Of a stretch of 5,719 nucleotides of DNA, positions 1 through 5,658 are shown in pieces. How positions within the stretch are numbered: position 1 is the stretch's first letter; every line of letters begins with the position of its first letter. The position numbers were made by a program, and so were the translations under genes. This stretch comes from Gammaproteobacteria bacterium. Lineage in GTDB: Bacteria > Pseudomonadota > Gammaproteobacteria > Eutrophobiales > Eutrophobiaceae. The notes below the pieces were generated by a model. It was not told where the DNA came from and searched no databases. It was given only the letters and a program-made list of their open reading frames with translations. The stretch is from contig JAAZZI010000055.1 in NCBI GenBank assembly GCA_014239225.1, positions 1 through 5,719 on the forward strand, written 5' to 3'.

Positions 1-78
1 GTTGGTGTCACAATTTGGCTAAACTCAGAAGACCAACTAGATACAGTTACCGCGCTATCTGGTAGTGGCCCAGCTTAT

Positions 79-212
79 TTCTTTTATTTTATGGAACTAA
101 TGGAAAAGAACGCTATCGAAATGGGTTTAAATAAAGAAGATGCCCATTTGTTAACAATTGAAACCGCGCTTGGTGCTGCAAAGATGGCGTTATTATCTTC
201 ATATGAACCAAC
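79..212 (+). repeat. left arm of a perfect 134-bp inverted repeat (proC segment)
   Basis: Read base by base, 79-212 is the exact reverse complement of 1007-1140, with no mismatch. It covers ProC residues 181-224 plus two bases of 225. The arm ends at 212, where the likely metX start begins on the other strand, and at 79, where similarity falls to a diverged proC. About 794 bases separate the two arms. Confidence 0.97.
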
Positions 213-239
213 ACTGTCAGGCGGTAATGAATTTTTCAT
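207..239 (-). CDS. metX: likely start of metX (homoserine O-acyltransferase), cut off after 11 codons
   Basis: On the minus strand, ATG at 239-237 begins MKNSLPPDSVG, 33 bases after the yggT stop. An N-terminal DSVG preceded by proline or acidic residues is typical of MetX proteins, which usually continue with a VTPQ-type stretch. As I recall, metX also lies next to yggT in Pseudomonas. MetX activates homoserine for methionine synthesis in the cytoplasm. After the VG codons (GTTGGT, 212-207) the sequence becomes the antisense of proC, so the rest of the gene is lost at a junction. The frame stays open by chance to a TAA at 88-86, but that part is not MetX. No Shine-Dalgarno sequence is visible in the AT-rich gap at 240-271. 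The call rests on eleven residues plus gene order, so it is moderate. Confidence 0.55.
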
Positions 240-271
240 ATTAATTTAAATTTTTATAAATAAGATATTTT

Positions 272-853
272 TTAATGCGCGAGTCTATGACCTACATCCA
301 TTAGAGGCGAAATGAGCAGTATCATCAAAAGATTTATAATGACAAGGATAATTAAAGGCGAGAAATCAAAACCTCTTGCCGAAGGAATGATCCGTCTCAC
401 CGGTCGTAAAATCGGTTTGCTTAGCTGATACATTATCATAGTAATTGGATTGTAGGCATCAGGGTTTATCCAGCTAATAATAACCTGAACAATTATAATG
501 AATAAGTAAATATAGAGTATAGTTTTTAATAAGTGAGCTACAGTTAGAATAATTAACCCACTGAATGCCAGCATCTCTCCACTCATAATTAATTCAACCA
601 ATGTTACTTCCAAAGCCTGAACTAAAAGCAACGCTACTACAGATGACCAGTCAACGCCAAGATAACCAGGTATTTTTCTTCTCAAGGGCTTGAGTAGCGG
701 GTTCGTGACTTTGGTAATTAACTCAGATAATGGATTGAAAGAATCAGCATGTGCTTTTGTTAATAAATAACGCAGTAATAAAGCGATAATAAAAACATCA
801 AAAAATAGCTCAACTAAAAAAATAGTTGCCTGAGTAAAATAATCACCACTCAT
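272..853 (-). CDS. yggT: YggT family integral membrane protein
   Basis: The 193-residue product is very hydrophobic and has the two YGGT repeats of the family. The first repeat is at about residues 39-63 (FNPLSELITKVTNPLLKPLRR, then IPG); the second is at about 134-166 (YNPITMIMYQLSKPILRPVRR, then IIP and FDFSP). Likely membrane segments are near residues 10-31, 70-90, 98-127 and 166-184. The length fits two-repeat gammaproteobacterial members. The molecular role is not settled; homologues have been linked to osmotic tolerance and to membrane or division processes, and nothing here decides between them. The ATG lies 2 bases after the proC stop, and AAGGA (864-860) inside the proC end sits 6 bases before it, so translation is probably coupled to proC. 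The stop at 274-272 is followed by an AT-rich gap and the likely metX start. Confidence 0.93.
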   Translation of the reverse strand: MSGDYFTQATIFLVELFFDVFIIALLLRYLLTKAHADSFNPLSELITKVTNPLLKPLRRKIPGYLGVDWSSVVALLLVQALEVTLVELIMSGEMLAFSGLIILTVAHLLKTILYIYLFIIIVQVIISWINPDAYNPITMIMYQLSKPILRPVRRIIPSARGFDFSPLIILVIINLLMILLISPLMDVGHRLAH

Positions 854-855
854 TT

Positions 856-1680
856 TTAATCCTTAAATGATTCTGATAATTCTACAGAACGCCTTTTTGC
901 CGCATCCATAGCATTGCGAACTAGTTTATCTAGTTTCCCTTGTATAAAAATATTTAAGGCTTGTTCAGTTGTTCCGCCTGGTGATGAAACTTGTTTGCGA
1001 AGCGTCGTTGGTTCATATGAAGATAATAACGCCATCTTTGCAGCACCAAGCGCGGTTTCAATTGTTAACAAATGGGCATCTTCTTTATTTAAACCCATTT
1101 CGATAGCGTTCTTTTCCATTAGTTCCATAAAATAAAAGAAGTAGGCAGGGCCGCTGCCAGATAACGCAGTAACAACATCCATCTGTTCTTCAGCGTCAAG
1201 CCATATGGCGGCACCTACCGATCTCATAATGGTTTCGGCAGTATTTCTTTGTTTATCATTAGTAAATTCATTTGCATATAAAGCGCTAGCCCCTGCCTGT
1301 ATAAGAGCTGGCATATTGGGCATAGTCCTGACAATTGCTACAGACTGACCAAGCCAATTTGCTATTGATTGAAGTTTGACCCCAGCAGCAACGGATAGTA
1401 TTAATTTGTTTTCAATTTTGATATTTTCCGCGATTTCTTTAACAACTGTAGGCATTATTTGTGGTTTTACTGCAAAAATAATGACATCGGCATGTTTTGC
1501 GGCATCACAATTTAAGTTAAAGACTCTAATACCATATTTTTCTGATATCAGTTGTTGTTGTGTCTTATCAGCGTCAGCTGCGATTAATTTCTCAGGCTTT
1601 ATTCCATTAGCAATCAGACCGCCAATCATGCTGCTAGCGATATTCCCGCTACCAATAAATGCTATTGTGAGATTTTCCAT
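856..1680 (-). CDS. proC: pyrroline-5-carboxylate reductase
   Basis: ProC reduces 1-pyrroline-5-carboxylate to L-proline with NAD(P)H, the last step of proline synthesis, in the cytoplasm. The 274-residue product has the usual family length and looks complete. Visible motifs in order are the dinucleotide-binding loop FIGSGNIASSMIGGL (8-22), AVKPQ (70-74), RTMPNMPA (118-125), ALSGSGPAYFF (172-182) and the C-terminal family signature VSSPGGTTEQAL (231-242). Residues 181-224 are encoded by the stretch repeated in inverted orientation at the left end. The gene lies 88 bases after yggS and 2 bases before yggT, so the three probably form one transcript. The 88-base gap shows no convincing terminator. 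No strong Shine-Dalgarno sequence precedes the ATG; the start is chosen because MENLTIAFIGSG gives the normal short lead into the binding loop. Confidence 0.97.
   Translation of the reverse strand: MENLTIAFIGSGNIASSMIGGLIANGIKPEKLIAADADKTQQQLISEKYGIRVFNLNCDAAKHADVIIFAVKPQIMPTVVKEIAENIKIENKLILSVAAGVKLQSIANWLGQSVAIVRTMPNMPALIQAGASALYANEFTNDKQRNTAETIMRSVGAAIWLDAEEQMDVVTALSGSGPAYFFYFMELMEKNAIEMGLNKEDAHLLTIETALGAAKMALLSSYEPTTLRKQVSSPGGTTEQALNIFIQGKLDKLVRNAMDAAKRRSVELSESFKD
1007..1140 (-). repeat. right arm of the perfect 134-bp inverted repeat, inside proC
   Basis: This is the exact reverse complement of 79-212. It lies wholly within the intact proC and has no repeat-like borders of its own, so it is the source copy and the left arm is the derived one. 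The bases flanking it at 1006 and 1141 continue the normal proC reading frame. Confidence 0.97.
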
Positions 1681-1768
1681 AATTTAGATAATTCATTTCT
1701 AGAAGTAACTCGAAAGTATAACGATGTCAGCAAAAAATATCAGGCTGTACGCAGTAAGTTAAGGTTTT

Positions 1769-2452
1769 TTATCTATCACGAGGGCCAAAAACGGCTGTGC
1801 CTATGCGAACACAAGTCGCTCCTTCGGCAATAGCCGCTTCCATATCCTGCGTTGTTCCTATAGACAAAGTATCAAGCTCCGGATTATCCGCCCTCAACTC
1901 ATACAACACTTTCTTTAGTAATGAAAAAGAGTTTCTTTGCTCATCGAAACTAGGTTTTATTTCTGGCAGAGACATTAACCCTCTTACTTTTAGTCGTTTG
2001 AAGTGTTTAAGCTCATTAATGAAGTCTTCTACTTCGTTAATTGATAGGCCTGATTTTGTTGCTTCACCACTAGTGTTGACCTGAATACATATATTTAATG
2101 GTGCCATATTATCCGGGCGCATTTCATCTAGACGACGCGCTATTTTTATTCTGTCTACGGTGTGTACCCAATCAAAATAATGAGCAATTTGTTTTGTTTT
2201 ATTAGATTGAATGGGGCCAATAAAATGCCATATAACATTGGGTTGAGTAATAGCCTTAATTTTCTCAATAGCCTCCTGGCAGTAATTTTCTCCAAAATGC
2301 CGTTGATTTTCATTGATAGCCATTATTATTTCATTGATTTTTCTTGTTTTACTGACCGCGATTAAGCAAACAGAGTTTTCTTTCCGGCCAAATTGTTTTT
2401 CCGCAGCGCTAATTTTTTTACGAATTTTCGTTAAATTGTTAGTGATTTTCAT
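1769..2452 (-). CDS. yggS: YggS/PLPBP family pyridoxal-phosphate-binding protein
   Basis: Members of this family bind pyridoxal 5'-phosphate on a single TIM-barrel domain and help keep vitamin B6 and amino- or keto-acid pools in balance; no enzyme reaction is established. The 227-residue product has normal length. The PLP lysine is expected to be K35 in LIAVSKTR (30-37). Other family motifs are HFGENY (52-57), the UPF0001 signature WHFIGPIQSNK (75-85), HTVDR (97-101), QVNTSGEATKSG (124-135), RGLMSLP (157-163) and VRIGTAVFGPR (215-225). One loop reads SIGTTQDM (197-204), where most relatives have SMGMS followed by a D- or A-D-[ML] pattern. It is the first gene of the minus-strand cluster, divergent from pilT by 214 bases. 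No clear Shine-Dalgarno sequence precedes the ATG, but the start gives the usual spacing to the PLP lysine. Confidence 0.95.
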   Translation of the reverse strand: MKITNNLTKIRKKISAAEKQFGRKENSVCLIAVSKTRKINEIIMAINENQRHFGENYCQEAIEKIKAITQPNVIWHFIGPIQSNKTKQIAHYFDWVHTVDRIKIARRLDEMRPDNMAPLNICIQVNTSGEATKSGLSINEVEDFINELKHFKRLKVRGLMSLPEIKPSFDEQRNSFSLLKKVLYELRADNPELDTLSIGTTQDMEAAIAEGATCVRIGTAVFGPRDR

Positions 2453-2666
2453 AAAATTGGTGTTATTTAATCTCTGATACTATTAACACTAGGCCAGTAT
2501 TGCAGTACCCTATGGTATATAAAAATCAGTAAAACTGGTAATACATAATAATACTTTAAGGATGGCGGCTTTTTTCTACTCGGAGTATGTGAAAACGTAA
2601 AAATCAAGAAGTTAAATAAATTCAATAATCATAATAAAATAAACGTTAGTTTTGGGGAGAGGGTAA
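2453..2666. promoter_or_regulatory. divergent intergenic control region between yggS and pilT
   Basis: This 214-base AT-rich gap must hold the start signals for yggS to the left and pilT to the right, since both are the first genes of divergent clusters. I see no sigma-70 promoter with strong matches at both boxes on the plus strand and no clear sigma-54 -24/-12 pair. The clearest element is the pilT ribosome binding site, GGGGAGAGGG at 2654-2663, whose GGAG ends 7 bases before the ATG. CCAGT (2494-2498) and ACTGG (2534-2538) form a short, widely spaced inverted pair, too weak to call an operator. Confidence 0.6.
2514..2541 (-). promoter_or_regulatory. weak candidate sigma-70 promoter for yggS
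   Basis: On the minus strand TTACCA (2541-2536; 4 of 6 to the -35 consensus) and TATACC (2519-2514; 4 of 6 to the -10 consensus) are separated by 16 bases. Transcription would start near 2507, about 55 bases before yggS. In AT-rich DNA such a match is expected by chance, so it is only a candidate. Confidence 0.2.
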
Positions 2667-3701
2667 ATGGAAATTAGCGATCTTTTGACCAAAGGCGTAG
2701 AACTCGGCTGTTCTGATCTTCACTTATCAGCAGGAATGCCACCATGTTTTCGTATTGATGGCGATATTAAAAAAATAAAAACACCTCCTATGGAACACAA
2801 AGATGTGCACGGTATGGTTTACGATATTATGAACGATAAGCAAAGGAAAGATTTCGAAGAGTTTCTCGAATGTGATTTTTCTTTTGAAATTCCTAATTTA
2901 GCACGTTTTCGTGTTAATGCATTTAATCACAACCGTGGCGCGGGCGCAGTTTTTAGAACAATCCCATCAGAAATACTCTCTCTTGAAAAGCTTGGTGCGC
3001 CGAATATTTTTAAAGAAATTTCCGACTATCCACGGGGAGTTGTATTGGTAACGGGCCCAACGGGGTCTGGTAAATCAACAACTTTAGCTGCCATGGTCGA
3101 TCATAAAAACGACACAGAATATGGGCATATCCTGACAGTTGAAGACCCAATTGAATTTGTTCATCAAAGCAAAAAATGTCTGATTAATCAGCGAGAAGTC
3201 CATAGAGATACTCTCGGATTTAATGAAGCCCTACGATCAGCATTGCGTGAAGATCCGGACGTTATACTTGTCGGGGAAATGCGTGATCTTGAAACAATTC
3301 GATTAGCATTGTCAGCGGCTGAAACAGGCCATCTTGTCTTTGGTACGCTTCACACAAGTTCTGCTGCGAAAACAATCGATCGTATTGTTGATGTATTCCC
3401 AGCTGATGAAAAAGAAATGGTGCGTGCAATGTTATCGGAATCATTAAAAGCAGTTATTTCACAAACGCTGCTAAAAAAACAGGGTGGAGGACGAGTTGCG
3501 GCACATGAGATTATGATTGGTACCCCAGCAATCCGTAATTTAATTAGAGAAAATAAAATTGCACAAATGTATTCAGCAATCCAAACCGGATCATCATTTG
3601 GTATGCAAACACTCGATCAGGATTTACAACGATTGGTAAAGGCCAATGTTGTGACACGACAAGAAGCCGCATCGAAAGCCGCTAATAAAGACAATATTTA
3701 A
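2667..3701 (+). CDS. pilT: type IV pilus retraction ATPase PilT
   Basis: PilT is a cytoplasmic hexameric ATPase of the secretion-ATPase superfamily. It docks at the pilus base and powers pilus disassembly, driving twitching and DNA uptake. At 344 residues it matches the family length. An N-terminal PAS-like domain begins with SDLHLSAG (16-23). The ATPase core shows Walker A GPTGSGKST (130-138), Asp box TVEDPIEF (157-164, with E163), Walker B DPDVILVGEMRD (196-207, with E204) and His box TGHLVFGTLHT (220-230). The C-terminal AIRNLIRE (288-295) is a PilT hallmark needed for retraction and absent from PilB-type extension ATPases. All catalytic residues are present, so the protein should be active. 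A strong ribosome binding site at 2654-2663 fixes the start. pilU follows after 37 bases with no terminator visible, suggesting co-transcription. Confidence 0.98.
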   Translation: MEISDLLTKGVELGCSDLHLSAGMPPCFRIDGDIKKIKTPPMEHKDVHGMVYDIMNDKQRKDFEEFLECDFSFEIPNLARFRVNAFNHNRGAGAVFRTIPSEILSLEKLGAPNIFKEISDYPRGVVLVTGPTGSGKSTTLAAMVDHKNDTEYGHILTVEDPIEFVHQSKKCLINQREVHRDTLGFNEALRSALREDPDVILVGEMRDLETIRLALSAAETGHLVFGTLHTSSAAKTIDRIVDVFPADEKEMVRAMLSESLKAVISQTLLKKQGGGRVAAHEIMIGTPAIRNLIRENKIAQMYSAIQTGSSFGMQTLDQDLQRLVKANVVTRQEAASKAANKDNI

Positions 3702-3727
3702 CTGACAGCAAAAACATTTTTAGGCCG

Positions 3728-3734
3728 GGAGGAG
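3728..3734 (+). promoter_or_regulatory. ribosome binding site that decides the pilU start
   Basis: GGAGGAG lies here, and its GGAGG core (3728-3732) ends 6 bases before the ATG at 3739. The alternative ATG at 3757, which would give the MKFMRDLL start closer to other PilU proteins, has only a weak purine stretch before it. The longer form with six extra residues is therefore preferred. Confidence 0.75.
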
Positions 3735-3738
3735 CAGG

Positions 3739-4902
3739 ATGGAAAGAGATAAGGCAATGAAGTTCATGCGTGATCTTCTCAAGGCATTAGTTGAGAGAGA
3801 TGGGTCTGATTTGTTTATTACAGTTGGGTTCCCTCCGGCGATGAAAATTCATGGAAAAGTAACTCCAGTTTCAAAGACGAAACTTACTCCTGAAAACGCC
3901 AAGTCATTATGTCAAGCCATAATGAATGACAAACAATTAAAAGAATTTGAAGCGACCAAAGAATGTAATTTTGCTCTTGCACCAGAAGGTGTCGGTCGTT
4001 TTCGTGCTAACGCTTATATACAACAGGGCTATCACGGTTTAGTTTTACGTGTTATTGAAACGAACGTGCCAAATATAGATAAGCTAAAACTACCGGAAGT
4101 TTTAAAAGAAGTTGTGATGACTAAAAATGGTTTAGTTATTATGGTGGGTGGAACAGGTTCCGGTAAATCAACATCGTTAGCAGCAATGATTGACTATCGA
4201 AATGATAATACTTATGGGCATATTATTACCATTGAAGACCCCATTGAATATGTCCATCCACATAAAAAATGTATCATTATGCAACGTGAAGTTGGTGTCG
4301 ATACAGATGATTGGGAGATTGCTTTAAAAAATACTTTACGCCAGGCCCCGGATGTTATTTTACTTGGTGAAATTCGCGATCGTGAAACTATGGAATTTGC
4401 AATTGCTTTTGCTGAGACTGGCCACTTGGCAATGGCGACTTTACATGCAAATAGTGCCAATCAGGCTCTTGATCGAATTATCAATTTTTTCCCAGAAGAA
4501 CGTAAATCACAACTTCTGATGGATTTATCATTAAACTTAAAGTCAGTAATTTCACAACGTTTATTAAAAACACCTGATGGGAAAGGACGTGTTGCCGCAA
4601 TTGAAATCTTATTGAATTCACCGCTTATTTCAGACTTGATATTAAAAGGCGATGTTCACGAGATTAAAACCATTATGTCGAAATCGAATGAACTTGGTAT
4701 GAAGACATTCGATCAAGCGCTATTTGATTTATATGAAGCTGATAAAATTTCTTATGATGATGCCTTGCGTTCTGCGGACTCAATGAATGAATTACGTTTA
4801 CGCATTAAACTTGAAGGAAAAGCAGCTAAGGGTAAAGACCAAAAAGACGATTTAGATCATATTAATCTACACGAAGAAGAAGACGCAGGGAAAGTTCGTT
4901 AA
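3739..4902 (+). CDS. pilU: PilT-dependent retraction ATPase PilU
   Basis: PilU is the PilT paralogue encoded directly after pilT in many gammaproteobacteria. It assists PilT-driven retraction, especially against load. The 387 residues fit the family (about 370-390). Visible parts are SDLFITVG (23-30), Walker A GGTGSGKST (137-145), Asp box TIEDPIEY (164-171), Walker B APDVILLGEIRD (203-214), His box TGHLAMATLHAN (227-238) and QALDRIINFFPEER (242-255). It lacks the PilT AIRNLIR motif and instead has ISDLILKGDVHEIK, as PilU proteins do. The C-terminus beyond about residue 350 is a charged, low-complexity tail rich in K, D and E, also typical of PilU. It follows pilT by 37 bases with a strong ribosome binding site, and a third paralogue follows after 30 bases. 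Confidence 0.97.
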   Translation: MERDKAMKFMRDLLKALVERDGSDLFITVGFPPAMKIHGKVTPVSKTKLTPENAKSLCQAIMNDKQLKEFEATKECNFALAPEGVGRFRANAYIQQGYHGLVLRVIETNVPNIDKLKLPEVLKEVVMTKNGLVIMVGGTGSGKSTSLAAMIDYRNDNTYGHIITIEDPIEYVHPHKKCIIMQREVGVDTDDWEIALKNTLRQAPDVILLGEIRDRETMEFAIAFAETGHLAMATLHANSANQALDRIINFFPEERKSQLLMDLSLNLKSVISQRLLKTPDGKGRVAAIEILLNSPLISDLILKGDVHEIKTIMSKSNELGMKTFDQALFDLYEADKISYDDALRSADSMNELRLRIKLEGKAAKGKDQKDDLDHINLHEEEDAGKVR

Positions 4903-4908
4903 CAAAAG

Positions 4909-4926
4909 TATAAAAATTATTTTATA
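4909..4926. repeat. short AT-only palindrome between pilU and the third ATPase gene
   Basis: TATAAAA, a four-base ATTA loop and TTTTATA form a perfect 7-bp inverted repeat in the 30-base gap. The stem is all A-T, so an RNA hairpin would be weak, and there is no GC stem or terminator shape. It occupies the place where a Shine-Dalgarno sequence would be expected for the next gene. It may have no function. Confidence 0.5.
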
Positions 4927-4932
4927 AAACAC

Positions 4933-5658
4933 ATGAAAAATCACCTTACACCGCATCTTGAGTTAATGGTAGAAAAAGAGGCTTCAGATCTTTTTCTAAC
5001 AGCAAATTCACCTGTAAAAATTAAAATAGAAGGTAAAATAATTTCTGTAGGCAAGACAATATTAACGCATGAAGCAACAGATAAAATCGCGCATAGCGTA
5101 ATGAATAAAGAGCAAGAGGCTATTTTTAAAGAAACACTGGAATGTGATTTTGCTATAGCTTTAAAAGACTCCGATCGATTCCGAGTTAATGTATTCCGCC
5201 AACGTGGCCATGTTAGTATGGTGTTGCGGCGTATTCAAAGTAAAATACCCACCATTGAAGATCTGGGTTTCCCAGAAATTTTATCAGAAATGAGTTTATT
5301 GAAACGTGGTCTTATACTTATGGTGGGTGCAACAGGATCTGGTAAGTCAACGACATTGGCAGCGATGGTCAATCACCGAAATCAAAATTCAGCAGATCAT
5401 ATTTTGACGATTGAAGATCCAATAGAATTTAGCCATCAGAATATTAAGTCAATTATCAATCAACGAGAAGTTGGTGTTGATACAAAATCATATGCAAATG
5501 CTCTCAAAGCCTCACTGCGTGAAGCCCCCGATGTAATACTAGTTGGCGAGATTAGAGTTAGGGAGACAATGGAGGCAGCACTTGAATTGAGTAATACAGG
5601 ACATCTCGCTTTATCTACCCTTCATGCAAATAATGCAGTACAAGCCGTTGTGAAATAA
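4933..5658 (+). CDS. third PilT/PilU-family retraction ATPase, PilU-like, 3' end lost at a rearrangement
   Basis: The product has the retraction-ATPase layout: N-terminal domain with SDLFLTAN (18-25), Walker A GATGSGKST (132-140), Asp box TIEDPIEF (159-166, E165), Walker B APDVILVGEIRV (198-209, E206) and His box TGHLALSTLHAN (222-233). Over the ATPase core it shares roughly three fifths of its residues with the neighbouring PilU by eye. It also shares some PilT-type stretches (GHILT in PilT is HILT here; INQREV). It is therefore a distinct paralogue, not a fresh copy. Normal sequence ends near residue 238 (base 5646); the last residues VVK and the TAA at 5656-5658 come from the fold-back that follows, against about 340-390 residues in the family. 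The Asp of the conserved GEIRD is Val209. No Shine-Dalgarno sequence precedes the ATG, but no alternative upstream start exists in frame. It probably continues the pilT-pilU transcript. Confidence 0.88.
   Translation: MKNHLTPHLELMVEKEASDLFLTANSPVKIKIEGKIISVGKTILTHEATDKIAHSVMNKEQEAIFKETLECDFAIALKDSDRFRVNVFRQRGHVSMVLRRIQSKIPTIEDLGFPEILSEMSLLKRGLILMVGATGSGKSTTLAAMVNHRNQNSADHILTIEDPIEFSHQNIKSIINQREVGVDTKSYANALKASLREAPDVILVGEIRVRETMEAALELSNTGHLALSTLHANNAVQAVVK

Larger units (their letters stand above)
1..249 (+). pseudogene. proC fragment, partial and chimeric (pyrroline-5-carboxylate reductase)
   Basis: This is an open frame from the first base to a TAA at 247-249. Codons 1-70 align without gaps to about residues 155-224 of the complete ProC encoded at 1680-856, including the ALSGSGPAY motif. 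The Rossmann domain is missing at the window edge, and the C-terminal signature (VSSPGGTTEQAL in the intact copy) is lost where the frame runs into unrelated sequence after 212. The fragment is a mosaic. Bases 1-78 match the intact gene at about 68% (53 of 78 by hand count; 19 of 26 residues), with mostly third-position changes typical of a real orthologue. Bases 79-212 are identical to the intact copy. It cannot make a working enzyme. It may be a chimeric amplification or assembly product, or less likely a genuine partial inverted duplication. Homology is certain; the biological reality of the copy is doubtful. Confidence 0.85.

Noticed and set aside
86..239. A small 51-codon minus-strand gene starting at 239
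   Set aside because: Only its first eleven codons look like protein-coding sequence (MetX start); the rest is antisense proC carried in by the junction.
914..1135. Open frame on the plus strand across proC
   Set aside because: It is antisense to a clearly complete proC, has no family resemblance and no binding site; a shadow frame.
79..1140. Inverted repeat as the ends of a transposon or invertible switch
   Set aside because: The arms are internal proC coding sequence, no transposase or recombinase is present, and one arm is attached to a diverged proC; there are no target duplications.
2494..2538. CCAGT/ACTGG inverted pair and three CAGTA copies in the yggS-pilT gap as an operator
   Set aside because: Five-base units with irregular spacing are expected by chance in a region this size.
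2551..2576. GGCGGC followed by a T run as a terminator
   Set aside because: No matching upstream GC stem arm is present, so no intrinsic terminator hairpin forms.
5647..5658. Natural early stop making a short 241-residue ATPase
   Set aside because: The stop lies in sequence that is the reverse strand of a later part of the gene, so it is created by the fold-back and is not an evolved truncation or a simple frameshift.
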